Source: Desulfobacter hydrogenophilus (GTDB lineage Bacteria; Desulfobacterota; Desulfobacteria; Desulfobacterales; Desulfobacteraceae). From it: a DNA stretch of 64,000 nt. Each line of letters begins with the position of its first letter. Position 1 is the first letter of the stretch. The DNA lies in NCBI RefSeq assembly GCF_004319545.1, contig NZ_CP036313.1, positions 3,908,501 through 3,972,500 on the forward strand, read 5' to 3'. This document shows positions 35,765 to 45,224 of this stretch, in pieces. The notes below the pieces were generated by a model. That model was not told the DNA's origin. It saw only the letters and a program-made list of their open reading frames with translations, and did not search any database. A program made the translations under genes and the position numbers.

Positions 35765-36999
35765 GAAGTATCCCAGGCAGCCACCTTTTTATTTGGGACA
35801 ATATAGCCAATATATACCGGCAGCAACTCGTAAAGTCTTGTCAGGCGGCCTTTGCCACATTTGGGGCATGCTTTAATGTCAATGCCGGTCAGTCTGTGCA
35901 TCATTTCTTCTACTGACTCATTTTCAGGATGTGCTGGCTCTTTGAACTTATCACCCGTCAATTTTCGGATCAGTTTTATGTTCACTGCTTTGTACCGGGG
36001 GGATAGAAAACCAAAGTGCCTGATTTTTTTAAACCCTCTGGGTAGCACATGAAGCAGGAACCGTCTGATGAACTCCACAGCATCAAGAGTCATCTCTTTT
36101 ATGGCATCATTTTGAGCCCGGTCCTTCCAGGTGAACACAACTTTGCCGTCTTCAAAGGATTTGATACGGTAATTTGAAATGGCGACTCTATGGGTATACC
36201 TTCCTAAATATTCCAGGACTTTTTCAGGGCCGGAACAAGGGGCCTTGGCGTAACCGGACCATTTCTTTTTCCGGATAATTTTGATCAGGCGGTTGAAACC
36301 AGAACGGGTGCCGTACTTGGCCGTATTACCCGGGAACTTGAGATCCCCGTCCTGGTATAGTTGCTTGAGTCCTTTGATGTAGATGCCCTTGAACGCCTTT
36401 ACTATGGAGGCTGTCTTGAATAGAAAATTCGTTTTGGATGGGGTCCATTGGGTTTTGTCTTCTGACAGCACACCGCCGGGAACAAGGCAGTGCAGATGAA
36501 AATGGTCCAGGATGGTCTGGTTCCATGTATGCAATACGGCAATAAAGCCAGCCTGCCCCTGGAGTCTCCATTGGGGATCGGTAGCAAATTGTTTAATGGT
36601 CTGATTTACCGAGGAGAACAGCAGGTCCAGCAACGGCTTCATATTACAGAGGATGATAGGATTCAGGTTGTGGGGCAGTGTGAACACCAAATGATAATAG
36701 GTGGCAGGCAATAGTTCTGACACCCGTTTATCTAACCATTTTTCCTTGGTCATGGTCTGGCATTTGGGGCAGTGCCGGTTCCTGCAGGAGTTGTAGGAGT
36801 TCTTTTGGAAATCGCAGTCAGGGCAAGCGTCTATATGGCCTCCTAAAGCAGCTGTTCGGCAGGTAATGATTTTATTCATGACCTTTATCTGTTCGTGTGA
36901 AGCTCCGAAAGTTTCCAAAAAGCGTTGCCCAGCGTGTCTGAAGATATCGGCAATGTCATGTTCGGGTCTGCTGCTTTTATTGCAGCATTCTCCGATCAT
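35761..36999 (-). CDS. IS91-family HUH transposase, copy A
   Basis: This 412-residue transposase resembles the IS91/IS801 group. An N-terminal zinc-binding part reads IDACPDCDFQKNSYNSCRNR followed by HCPKCQ. The HUH-like pair sits in DHFHLHCLVPGG. The tyrosine region is GRYTHRVAISNYRI, and a C-terminal zinc-like motif is CPKCGKGRL. It should nick and transfer one strand for rolling-circle transposition. Its start overlaps the recombinase stop (TAATG at 36,997-37,001), so the two genes are coupled. Length and motif order are complete. An identical protein is encoded by copy B. Confidence 0.92.
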   Translation of the reverse strand: MIGECCNKSSRPEHDIADIFRHAGQRFLETFGASHEQIKVMNKIITCRTAALGGHIDACPDCDFQKNSYNSCRNRHCPKCQTMTKEKWLDKRVSELLPATYYHLVFTLPHNLNPIILCNMKPLLDLLFSSVNQTIKQFATDPQWRLQGQAGFIAVLHTWNQTILDHFHLHCLVPGGVLSEDKTQWTPSKTNFLFKTASIVKAFKGIYIKGLKQLYQDGDLKFPGNTAKYGTRSGFNRLIKIIRKKKWSGYAKAPCSGPEKVLEYLGRYTHRVAISNYRIKSFEDGKVVFTWKDRAQNDAIKEMTLDAVEFIRRFLLHVLPRGFKKIRHFGFLSPRYKAVNIKLIRKLTGDKFKEPAHPENESVEEMMHRLTGIDIKACPKCGKGRLTRLYELLPVYIGYIVPNKKVAAWDTS

Positions 37000-37829
37000 T
37001 AAAGCACCACGTCAGCCGGGCTGACAACTTGGGATATGGCCTCATTGCTGATGTGAAGATACTTTGCCGTGGTTCTGATGGATTTATGACCGAGCATCTG
37101 CTGAAGTACATGTGTCCGGGTTCCCTGTTCGAGAAGGTGAGTCGCAAAGCAGTGACGAAGGGTATGTATGCCTTTGCCACGTTTTACACCGGCTTCTAAC
37201 TTGGCCGTGTAATAAATTTTCTGAGCTGTCTCAACTGGCATCGGTTTTGATCTGGTTTTGCCGAAAAAGATCCATTCGTTCGGTTTAAAAAGCCGCCAGT
37301 AGTCTTCCAGAGTCTTTAGTAAGGTATCTGACAAGACTGTATACCGGTCTTTTCTGCCTTTACCTTGCTCTATCCGTATCATTTTGCGGGATCTTTCAAT
37401 GTGTATCGGTTGGAGCTTTACAACTTCACTGACCCGCAATCCTGCGCTGTATGTGGCCAGAAGAAGGGCATAATGCTTGGGGTTGGTGCAGGCATTCAGT
37501 ATTTGCGCCACTTCTTCCCGGCTCAGTGCCATGAAGATTTTCCTTTCCTGAGGCCGGGGCGGTATGGAAATCTTGGGCTCCCGTTTTAATACATGCCTGT
37601 AAAATCTCTTTATCCCTGAGAACTGTACATTGCAGCTACTCCAGGCCAGTTGTCGGTCTGCAATAATATAGTCGAGATAATCTTGGATCTGGGAATCGGT
37701 CAGTTGATCCGGTGCTTGCTTGTAGTGCGCGGCAAGCAATTTTACCGCATTCATATACGCCGCATTTGTTTTTGGCGAAAGCCGGTGAAGAGTCATGTGT
37801 CGATCAAATTGTTGGCGAAGTTGTGTCAT
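36999..37829 (-). CDS. Tyrosine recombinase of the IS91-like element, copy A
   Basis: This 276-residue XerC/D-type recombinase has an N-terminal SAM-like core-binding domain (MTQLRQQFDRHMTLHRLSPK, then TNAAYMNAVKLLAAHY) and a catalytic domain with R in YSAGLRVSEVVKLQ, H-x-x-R in IHTLRHCFATHLLEQG, the second H in QMLGHKSIRTT and the nucleophile Y in AKYLHISNE. Some IS91-like elements are known to carry such a gene next to the HUH transposase; its role there is not settled and might be resolution of intermediates. The start ATG at 37,829 follows AGGAGGAAAAG on the minus strand. It is complete. Confidence 0.92.
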   Translation of the reverse strand: MTQLRQQFDRHMTLHRLSPKTNAAYMNAVKLLAAHYKQAPDQLTDSQIQDYLDYIIADRQLAWSSCNVQFSGIKRFYRHVLKREPKISIPPRPQERKIFMALSREEVAQILNACTNPKHYALLLATYSAGLRVSEVVKLQPIHIERSRKMIRIEQGKGRKDRYTVLSDTLLKTLEDYWRLFKPNEWIFFGKTRSKPMPVETAQKIYYTAKLEAGVKRGKGIHTLRHCFATHLLEQGTRTHVLQQMLGHKSIRTTAKYLHISNEAISQVVSPADVVL

Positions 37830-38190
37830 CTTTTCCTCCTGAATTATGGGTGGATACTCAGGAGAATGATGGAATAAGACAGGGTAAATATAAAGGGATA
37901 TTGTATAGTCGCGGCTGACTGGCCCATCAATGGGTAAGATGCCAGGTTGGCGTTTCTTTCCGCGGAGCGGTTTTGTTCAACATTCCATTTTATTTTTTCC
38001 TAAATTTTAACAATCAATTATCTATTCAAAGCCTTGAACCCCAATTCAGCCATATCGATTTGGGGATAGGATTTTTTTATCTGCCCAGCGGTCAACCACA
38101 TGAGCATCAATAAGTTTTATAAATCTGACCATGTGCGCAGTAACGTTGATAAAGTGAAGCATTGAGCAATACATGATTTTCGGAATGAAA

Positions 38191-38215
38191 ATTATCAAAT
38201 TATCAAATTATCAAC
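38191..38215. repeat. Iteron-like repeats 3' of the DNA polymerase gene
   Basis: Three tandem copies of attatcaa (period 9: attatcaaattatcaaatt..). The same motif in inverted orientation stands on the other side of the polymerase gene at 40,067-40,091. Confidence 0.6.
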
Positions 38216-38256
38216 CAACGTACAAATCCATAGAGATGACTCTATTCCCGATCACA

Positions 38257-39993
38257 TCAGGACCAATTGTCATCAATGTCCATGTCAACAACCACTGGCA
38301 CATCGGGCAGATAGTAACTACCCGCATTTTCCATTACTTCGATCAGTTGTTCTCCGACCGAATCAGCCTTGTCCTCATCGACCTCAAGGATAATCTCATC
38401 GTGTATGCAAGCAACGAGAAGGGCTTTCCACCTTGGAAGTCTACCAGAAACCTCCACCAGGGCACGCTTGATGATGTCCGCAGCGGTTCCCTGTATAGGT
38501 GTATTGAGCAGTTCGGTGAGAGGAGGGTGACTTTTATGCCAGCGCCTGATACGCCCACCCAATGTTTTGGTCTGACTATTGGCTGTGGCAATAAGATCGT
38601 CCCCCCAGTCAAGAAGATCGGGGTACTCATCAAAAAAATTATTCTGGAAAGCAGTGGCCTCATTAATGGACATTTCAACTCCATAATTCTTCATGGCATA
38701 GGTAACCAATCCTTTTGGTTGCATACCAAAGAGAATGCCGAAATTCACCGCTTTTGCCGATTTCCTCTCAAGGTCAGTAACATCGGAAATCGCCTTTTCG
38801 GAAATGATGGAAGCAGTAAGGCTATGGAAATCGACACCATCCCGGAATGCTTTGATCATGTTTTTATCTCCACTGATCTGAGCAGCAATCCTTAATTCTA
38901 TTTGAGAATAATCCGCAATAACAAATTTTTTCCCTTGCCCCGCCACAAAACATGCTCTCACCTCTTTAAATTTGGGGATAGCCTGTAATGGTGGGCGCTT
39001 ACAGGAGAACCGTCCAGTAACAGCACCCATCTGGTTATAGATGGGATGGATCCGCCCTGTTTCCTTGTTGACACACTCCAATACCTTGGACATGGAATCC
39101 AAGATCGATTTAATCTGTCGATACGCCATAATGGACTTGATAATCGGGAACTGGGTATAATTTTTCAAAGTAGATCTTTTGGTATCTTTGAAACGGATAC
39201 CTTCATCCCTAAAGTCTCGGTGATAATTCAAAGCCTTTTTAAGACTTACGGAATCGTGAAAATTAACGTCTTCAGAAAAAAAATCTAAAATTTCCCCTTC
39301 TTTATCATTACATTTCTTTTGACCTCTTCGCCAAAGAGCTTTCATTTTTCTTGCATCAATACTGATTCCCGCTAAACTCAAGTTGACCACAGCACCAGTG
39401 CAATCAAACTCAAGCTTAGCAGTATCCACTATGTCATAGAATTTTATTTTTTTTACAAGGTTTCTTCTTATGGAAAAAAGCGATTTAACGCTTAAAGCAA
39501 TCCGATTGTAATATTCACTGTTTATGGATCTTTTCTTTACATCAATGGGGAAAAAAGAACTGTAATTATTTTCCAAGTAATTTTCCATAAGATCCCCAGC
39601 AGATCTCTTATTGCTGGATAGGCCTGCATTTAAAAGATTCAGGGCAATAACCACGTCAAACGTTTTACCACCAACACCAATTCCGTATTTTTTTAAAAAG
39701 GTGACATCACTAACACTGTCGTAAAATATCTTTATAATTTTATTAGAACACAAAAAGGTCCCCAGCTTTTCTCTGAATGATAGGTGAATATCTAGCATAT
39801 TGATCATGGCGACAGGTTTATCCTCACCGGTTCCCAACCAGATATTCACAATATCATCGCATAACGGATCTTTGCCGGAAGTCTCAACCTGTATAGCCAA
39901 AAATCCTGTTTTTTCAGCCATCTTAACCAAGTTCAGAATATCAGTTTTAGTTTTAACCTCATAAAAATTATTCTTTCTTTGTTTTTTTTTCAT
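38257..39993 (-). CDS. Family A DNA polymerase (Pol I-type) without active proofreading
   Basis: This 578-residue DNA polymerase has palm motif A VIADYSQIELRIAA, O-helix ERKSAKAVNFGILFGM (the usual tyrosine before the last glycine is phenylalanine) and motif C VACIHDEIILEV with both carboxylates. The N-terminal 3'-5' exonuclease-like domain is degenerate: the first motif reads LAIQVETSG (Q where D is expected) and the third, YYNRIALSVKSL, lacks the aspartate, so proofreading is probably lost. No 5'-nuclease domain is present. ATG 39,993 with CGGAG upstream is chosen over longer frames to 40,179. It likely replicates the island or a plasmid-like form of it together with the neighbouring primase. 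Confidence 0.9.
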   Translation of the reverse strand: MKKKQRKNNFYEVKTKTDILNLVKMAEKTGFLAIQVETSGKDPLCDDIVNIWLGTGEDKPVAMINMLDIHLSFREKLGTFLCSNKIIKIFYDSVSDVTFLKKYGIGVGGKTFDVVIALNLLNAGLSSNKRSAGDLMENYLENNYSSFFPIDVKKRSINSEYYNRIALSVKSLFSIRRNLVKKIKFYDIVDTAKLEFDCTGAVVNLSLAGISIDARKMKALWRRGQKKCNDKEGEILDFFSEDVNFHDSVSLKKALNYHRDFRDEGIRFKDTKRSTLKNYTQFPIIKSIMAYRQIKSILDSMSKVLECVNKETGRIHPIYNQMGAVTGRFSCKRPPLQAIPKFKEVRACFVAGQGKKFVIADYSQIELRIAAQISGDKNMIKAFRDGVDFHSLTASIISEKAISDVTDLERKSAKAVNFGILFGMQPKGLVTYAMKNYGVEMSINEATAFQNNFFDEYPDLLDWGDDLIATANSQTKTLGGRIRRWHKSHPPLTELLNTPIQGTAADIIKRALVEVSGRLPRWKALLVACIHDEIILEVDEDKADSVGEQLIEVMENAGSYYLPDVPVVVDMDIDDNWS

Positions 39994-40066
39994 GTTTGTA
40001 CTCCGCACAAAATAATTCATACCCAATCTCTGTAAATTTTTTCTCCCGTTAAAATTTTTTGTGCAA

Positions 40067-40091
40067 TTTGATAATTTGATAATTTGATAAT
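40067..40091. repeat. Iteron-like repeats 5' of the DNA polymerase gene (inverted copy)
   Basis: Three tandem tttgataat units (period 9) in reverse orientation to those at 38,191. They are upstream of the polymerase and downstream of the primase gene. Such AT-rich iterons are typical of initiator-binding or origin regions. Confidence 0.6.
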
Positions 40092-40239
40092 AACAATCGA
40101 ATTTAAAAACTATGATTGTGTCGGCGATCCTGAACGGTAAAGACCACATCCATACCGAATCAGGACCACCCATTTGCACATATAAAGCGTCAGGCCATCC
40201 CCGTTACTGTAATGTACACATACTGTAAAAGGAAAAAAC

Positions 40240-42720
40240 TCAAATCAACGCCCAGACTTCTTTATACGATATCCCTTCAATCTCTGTTTCACCGATATTC
40301 TTGACCCAACCGTGTTCTTCAAGGATAGCCATAACGTCACGAGCTCTTTTGGCATTTCTGATCTTCATCGGGCCGCTCTGATAAATTGTGATAATAGGAT
40401 GCTGCTCACCACGAGCTTGCATCCATGTGAGAAGATTTTTAGCGTCCATAAGGTCATCATTGGAATCATCAGCATCGATCTGTCTTTTTGCTTCAGAGAG
40501 GAAATAATCCATCAATGCAATGCCATTTTTCATGTATTTTTCATCAATAACCTGAGCGTCAATATCTTCGAATAGAGTAAGAACAGCGGCTATACGAGTG
40601 GCATGCTCCGGAGCTTTGCTGGCAAATCCTCTGATATTGAAGAATTCTTCATTTTCCTGCTGTGAGTGTTCAATTCGGTTGTAAAAATCAATAAAGACTC
40701 GTTTGGCATCCTCTGAAAGGGAGATAGGGCGTGGATCAAGCTCATTTTCTAAATCCTTTTTAAAGGGCAATCTTTTCCGTAACAGGGCTTGAACATGATT
40801 ATGATATTCTTTGATCGTTGCGTGGGCTTTTTTGTCAGCTACTTTGTATTTACGAGTACCGATTTTAGACTCAGGTTGACAAATCAAAATTCTGGAAAGA
40901 AAACCCTGGGATTTCATCAATTGATCAGACAACACTTTTTCGGCAATGACACCCTGCATCATCAAATGAATAGAGACTCTTTTTCCCACCACAAATGTGT
41001 TTCCCGTTGAAACTCTGATTGACTTCAACGGTTTCCCGTCCCACAATTGCGATAGGCCTGCGATTGTTTTCAACTGATTATCCACACTCATACTGTATCC
41101 GCCAATGAATTTGCCTCCTTCATCTGAAAAAATGCCGATTGAAGGCTGTTCTTCTATAAGAAACTTCCCAAGTCCTTCAATTGTGGGATCGTCAACAAGC
41201 ATTCCTGCCTGAAGTGGCTTCTCAGGGGGCAATCCAAGCTCATGCGCAGCCTCTTTCACCATTTCATCAGATAATGAATCATCTTCCAGTATTTGCTTAA
41301 AAGCTGCATCGTACATTTTCTTTCGAACCTTATAATCGTTCATTTTTTGCTTCAATTGGGAACGCAGAAAAGATTCATGTTCACGATGGGGTTTAAGACA
41401 AATATCATCAACGGCAGATTTTCGTTCCCCGGATTCACCAATGGTGAAAAAAAAGTTGGAAATCGGTTTTATCCGACCATCAATATCAACATTCGCATGT
41501 CCCTGAACGCTCAAAGTGGCAGCAGCAAGCAACCCTTGAGCACAAAGGGCTTCTGGGGCTTGGGTTAATTCAGAAAGAGCCTTAACAGTCTCCCCCAAAA
41601 ATTTTCCTAAAGAATGAATCGGAAAAGGGAGCGCATCATCTTTTTTTCTCAGCAAAGGCAGTCTGTCTGTCGATTCGTCTTCAGTTTGGTATTCAAGCTT
41701 AGTCTCTTTGGTCTGAAGAAAAGCATCAGGGCCTTGTTCAGGGTCATTAAGTACATCTAACCAATCCTCCCCCTTCTTTGGTGGCATCATGAAAAAGACC
41801 TTTTTACCTTCATCTAAAAGACGACCAGCTAATTCATCAGCTGCCTTTTCACCGGCACCACTCCTGTCATTATCGGCCCATATCTCTATTGTTTCCGTTG
41901 CTTCAGGGATATACATATTTTTCTGAAGGTTAGCAGGCATGATGAGCATTGACCCCCCCATGGTTTCTTGAACAGCAAGAGCTGTTTCGATCCCTTCCGC
42001 CACGCCCATGGTTTCAGATATCTCACCCAAAATAATAGCAGCACCGTTGAGTATGCCCTTCATAGGGCTTTTGGCAAACTTTTTTGGGGACTCCACATCA
42101 GCTTTACCAGGATGGTCATATGACAAATAAGTGTAATGCAAAGAAATAACCTGATCTTCAGAATTCACAACCTGTGCGATCATTGCACCAAGATACTTTT
42201 CACTTTTGTCGCTTTTTTCATAGTATTTCACTGATTCATGATAGAGCAAATCTTTCGTATTACCGGAAAGGCCCCTTGACTTGAGGTACTTTCGGACCCG
42301 GTCACAACAAAAGTCTGCCTTGGCCAGTGTGATATTGATTCTTTCTTGGGCATGTGAGTTTACGGTTTTTCGTTTTTCAGATTTTTCCTTGTGATCCCAT
42401 TCTATACTTCTCTCTGGGACATCCAGCGTATCAAGGCATTTTGACACTTCTGACAACACTTTTTTGAATTTCCAGGATCTAAGCCACATCAAAAGAGCAA
42501 AACCGTCCGAGAAACTGCCGCAGGTGTTGCAGATACCCCCTCCAGTTTCTTCAGCATCATCAAATAGACGAAATCCATCCACACTATTTTTGTGTTCCTT
42601 GGACGGACACGGAACGTGTGAACCAACGTCACTGCAAGCTTCATTAAGCTCCGGGGCTAGCTTTTCAAAGACCTTGAGCCAAAAGCCAGTGACTCTTTTT
42701 TTAACGTATTCTTTTTTCAT
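40240..42720 (-). CDS. Primase/Toprim/DUF3987 replication protein
   Basis: This 826-residue multidomain replication protein begins with a primase zinc ribbon (SHVPCPSKEHK ... GGGICNTCGSFSDG, about residues 35-70). A Toprim region follows (MGVAEGIETALAV, EIWADNDRSGAGEKAADELA, about 240-310). The C-terminal half is a DUF3987-like ATPase/helicase-type domain with P-loop-like FFTIGESGERKSAVDD (about 430) and QPSIGIFSDEGGKFIGGY. A winged-helix-like tail ends the chain. Such proteins prime and probably unwind DNA for phages, plasmids and integrative elements. The ATG at 42,720 lacks a perfect ribosome binding site (GAAAGAAAATACC). It sits upstream of the DNA polymerase gene in the same direction. 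Confidence 0.88.
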   Translation of the reverse strand: MKKEYVKKRVTGFWLKVFEKLAPELNEACSDVGSHVPCPSKEHKNSVDGFRLFDDAEETGGGICNTCGSFSDGFALLMWLRSWKFKKVLSEVSKCLDTLDVPERSIEWDHKEKSEKRKTVNSHAQERINITLAKADFCCDRVRKYLKSRGLSGNTKDLLYHESVKYYEKSDKSEKYLGAMIAQVVNSEDQVISLHYTYLSYDHPGKADVESPKKFAKSPMKGILNGAAIILGEISETMGVAEGIETALAVQETMGGSMLIMPANLQKNMYIPEATETIEIWADNDRSGAGEKAADELAGRLLDEGKKVFFMMPPKKGEDWLDVLNDPEQGPDAFLQTKETKLEYQTEDESTDRLPLLRKKDDALPFPIHSLGKFLGETVKALSELTQAPEALCAQGLLAAATLSVQGHANVDIDGRIKPISNFFFTIGESGERKSAVDDICLKPHREHESFLRSQLKQKMNDYKVRKKMYDAAFKQILEDDSLSDEMVKEAAHELGLPPEKPLQAGMLVDDPTIEGLGKFLIEEQPSIGIFSDEGGKFIGGYSMSVDNQLKTIAGLSQLWDGKPLKSIRVSTGNTFVVGKRVSIHLMMQGVIAEKVLSDQLMKSQGFLSRILICQPESKIGTRKYKVADKKAHATIKEYHNHVQALLRKRLPFKKDLENELDPRPISLSEDAKRVFIDFYNRIEHSQQENEEFFNIRGFASKAPEHATRIAAVLTLFEDIDAQVIDEKYMKNGIALMDYFLSEAKRQIDADDSNDDLMDAKNLLTWMQARGEQHPIITIYQSGPMKIRNAKRARDVMAILEEHGWVKNIGETEIEGISYKEVWALI

Positions 42721-42926
42721 GGTATTTTCTTTCTTTCCACACTTCCAAAAGTGCGATGTTAAGGTTTTGACTGTTAAAAATATCTTTTAGAACGGTCGTA
42801 AATAAAAAGCAGGTTGCTACTCATTTCGCGCCATCTCCGGCGCATTTGAATTATGGCTGTCTTGCAACAGCAAAAAAATATCCCCCCTCCTTTTTTTCCT
42901 GATATATGGGGCAGAGGGGGGACCTT

Positions 42927-44123
42927 TTATGATGTGGCTTCAACTATTTGAGCGGCCACACCGTCACTTACATCCCTCACAGCCTGATCCGACAAATGAC
43001 TATAACGCTGGGTCATTTGCGAGGAGTGATGGCCCAGCAGTTTTTGAATTTCATAAAGCGAAGCCCCCTTATTAATGCCGATACTGGCGAAGGTATGCCG
43101 GATATCATGGGCTCTGAAATCATTAATACCGGCTTTGGCTTTGACGGCTTCAAAGGTTCTCTTGATACCTTTCAGATGGGTATTAGGATTCTTTCCGGGA
43201 AAGACATATTTGTTGACCTTGAACGATTTCATATCCACCATGACCTGTCTTGCGAGCTCATTGAGAATGACATTTCTTGCTTTTCCGGCTTTTGTATTCG
43301 GCAGGAGGGCTGTTCCATTCTCGATATTAATATTTTTCCACAACAGCCCTAAGGCTTCGGAGAGCCGGATGCCGGTGAACATCAATATTTTGATGACATA
43401 TGTGGCTACTGTCGGTTCCATGCTTTTCAATGCTTCCATGAATCGCTTGAGTTCATCATTATTAAGGTATCTCTCCCTTCCACCTGCTTCCTTGAATTTC
43501 TTCACCCTTTTACAGGGATTCTGTTCAATGAAGGCCCATTCAATGCCCAGGTTAAACAGACGATTCAGCAATGCGTAGTGCCTGTTTGAAGTTCCTGCAG
43601 ATGCCCTGGTCTTAATTCTGGTCTGGTACTGCTGAATGTCCCTTGTGGTAATTGCAGCCAGCGGAAGCTTACCAAACGACTTGATCATATCTTTCTCAAG
43701 CTTGTTTACGTCATCCTTCCAGCTCTTTTTATTAATTTGAGCAAACGGGATGTATTCTTTCCGGACAAACTCTTCAAATGATAAGCTGTCACTGATCTTG
43801 TTCCGTTCCATTAGTGGATCAAGGCCTTGAGATACTAAATTTTTGAATTCATTTGCTCTCTTTCTGGCATCTGCAATACTAACAGCTGGATACTCACCGA
43901 TGGCAATCACCCGTTTTCTTTTGTTGAACCGGTATCTGAGATGGAAAAACTTTCTACCGTTCTTACTAGCCAGCAAGCGAAGACCAATTACTTCTGAATC
44001 TGAGTATTCCTTTTCCCTGGATTTAGAATTTCGATCCTGGGGCGGTATCCGATCCAAGGCTTTTTTTGAAAACCTGAACCGGTTTGTGTAATGGGTTCTC
44101 TCCTGTGGTAAGCGCATAGGCAC
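42927..44123 (-). CDS. int: Island integrase (P4-type tyrosine recombinase)
   Basis: This 398-residue tyrosine integrase has an arm-binding N-terminal part of the DUF4102 kind (LRYRFNKRKRVIAIGEYPAV then SIADARKRANEFKNLVSQGL). A core-binding domain follows at about 115-200, then a catalytic domain with R in FTGIRLSEALGL, H-x-x-R in FRAHDIRHTFASIG, H in QKLLGHHSSQM and the nucleophile Y in TQRYSHLSDQ. This type usually recombines into tRNA 3' ends, which fits the three tRNA-Arg att copies. It is the only integrase-type gene in the two islands apart from the IS91-like ones. It lies 5.5 kb from the tRNA, not right beside it. AGGAGGTGCC precedes the ATG, a strong ribosome binding site. Confidence 0.92.
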   Translation of the reverse strand: MPMRLPQERTHYTNRFRFSKKALDRIPPQDRNSKSREKEYSDSEVIGLRLLASKNGRKFFHLRYRFNKRKRVIAIGEYPAVSIADARKRANEFKNLVSQGLDPLMERNKISDSLSFEEFVRKEYIPFAQINKKSWKDDVNKLEKDMIKSFGKLPLAAITTRDIQQYQTRIKTRASAGTSNRHYALLNRLFNLGIEWAFIEQNPCKRVKKFKEAGGRERYLNNDELKRFMEALKSMEPTVATYVIKILMFTGIRLSEALGLLWKNINIENGTALLPNTKAGKARNVILNELARQVMVDMKSFKVNKYVFPGKNPNTHLKGIKRTFEAVKAKAGINDFRAHDIRHTFASIGINKGASLYEIQKLLGHHSSQMTQRYSHLSDQAVRDVSDGVAAQIVEATS

Positions 44124-44309
44124 CTCCTAAGTTTTTTGGGTTTTGTATTCTGGAATTTTTAGGTGGACAGCGGATCAGTAGACCCTTGTTCAGAACGAAA
44201 AAAACCTTGCCCTATAATAGTATGTTCGTTTAATTTGAACGATTCTGGTCAAATTCCGGTACAACTGACGGAAAAAGGAGTTAGAATAAGGTTTCAGGTG
44301 GACAGAAAC

Positions 44310-44726
44310 CTATTGGTTCTGGGGAAGCAGAATGTCGGTTTTGCCATCATGGGCAGGATCTATTTGTCTGCAAGTGGTATCGCCATCGTTCCAGATAATT
44401 TTGGTTCTTGACCGAATGAACAAATCCAGCAGGTCCTGGTCAAACAGGGACAGCACCGTATTTACATAGAAAGCCCTTTTTCCCAGGGTTTCTTCACCCT
44501 GGACAAGGTCAGCCTCAGAATACACCGCTTGCACCACAGAGGGGCCATCTGTATCGTTTTCTTGCCCATAGATGCAAACCTCAAGGTCCATGCTATCGGT
44601 GTGAACGTCCCGGGTCACAGAAATTCTGACAATAGAAAGGTCCTGATCCAGGTCTTCTCCCACATCCTCAAATTCCTGACGAACGTATTCATAGCTCAGT
44701 TGCTGTTCAATCTTCATTGCCATCAT
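44310..44726 (-). CDS. Small acidic protein, paralogue of the 45,225-45,620 product
   Basis: This 138-residue protein is of unknown function. The ATG-ATG at 44,726 lies inside the stop of the upstream gene, with GGAGGTCAA before it, so it is translationally coupled. The chain is acidic with strands DLSIVRISVTRDVHTDSMDL and EVCIYGQENDTDGP, a helix (LSLFDQDLLDLFIRSRTKI) and an ending with D-G-x-T-D-I-L-L-P. The protein from 45,225 has the same plan (D-L-x-x-x-I-x-G, L-F-D-x-x-L-L, G-D-x-T, L-L-P), so the two are paralogues either side of a DUF2787 gene. No enzyme motif is visible. Confidence 0.65.
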   Translation of the reverse strand: MMAMKIEQQLSYEYVRQEFEDVGEDLDQDLSIVRISVTRDVHTDSMDLEVCIYGQENDTDGPSVVQAVYSEADLVQGEETLGKRAFYVNTVLSLFDQDLLDLFIRSRTKIIWNDGDTTCRQIDPAHDGKTDILLPQNQ

Positions 44727-45121
44727 TTGACCTCCGTCACTGAAATCTTGTAGATGCCCATATCGTAGTAGCAGCAAAAATTTTCTTGCCATATGTTGAA
44801 CAATGTCTGATTTTGACAGATAGAATATTCCTGCCCATAACATTGGGTAACGCCCATAGAAAAATCAAAATCAATGTCTTTGGCCAGTTCAGCCGGATAG
44901 CCCACATAGGCAAAATCGGTAATGTACAAAATTTCACCGGTAGCTGATACCATGACCTCTACAGGATGAAATCCACCTGTTTCCGGTGAATACTTTGGAT
45001 CTCTGAAATTCACGATAGTAGGATGATTGCCCGATACGTCTGATTTCTGGATTTCTTGTTCCAGAATGTTCAATAGAGATTCACTGACAGGCAGTGGATA
45101 TGTGTGTTGCTGTATGTTCAT
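44723..45121 (-). CDS. DUF2787-type protein
   Basis: This 132-residue protein shows the conserved text of the DUF2787 family: LPVSESLLNILEQEIQK, TIVNFRDPKYSPETGGFHPV, ILYITDFAYVGYPAELAKDI and DFDFSMGVTQCYGQEY. Members are frequent on integrative elements of gamma- and deltaproteobacteria; their function is unknown. The start ATG at 45,121 follows TAGGAGGCAAG, a strong ribosome binding site. The gene is coupled to the following small acidic protein by an ATGA-type overlap, pointing to a joint role. Confidence 0.8.
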   Translation of the reverse strand: MNIQQHTYPLPVSESLLNILEQEIQKSDVSGNHPTIVNFRDPKYSPETGGFHPVEVMVSATGEILYITDFAYVGYPAELAKDIDFDFSMGVTQCYGQEYSICQNQTLFNIWQENFCCYYDMGIYKISVTEVK

Positions 45122-45224
45122 CTTGCCTCCTAATACAAAAAGACCTCATACCTTTTCCGGGTATGGGGCTTGTTTTCTTTTTTGGGAATATCTGGAAATT
45201 TTGCTGCTACATTCTGACTGGCAA

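Larger units (their letters stand above)
35381..37982 (-). mobile_element. IS91-like element with tyrosine recombinase, copy A
   Basis: This 2,602-bp stretch is repeated identically, as far as I can read, at 56,392-58,993 (offset 21,011). It contains a tyrosine recombinase gene, a zinc-binding HUH transposase gene and a small trailing frame, all on the minus strand. The shared sequence starts at taaaagcgttttatc, preceded by GAAC here and GATC in copy B, and ends at ...ttttgttcaaca. There are no target duplications, as expected for rolling-circle IS91-type movement. Confidence 0.88.
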
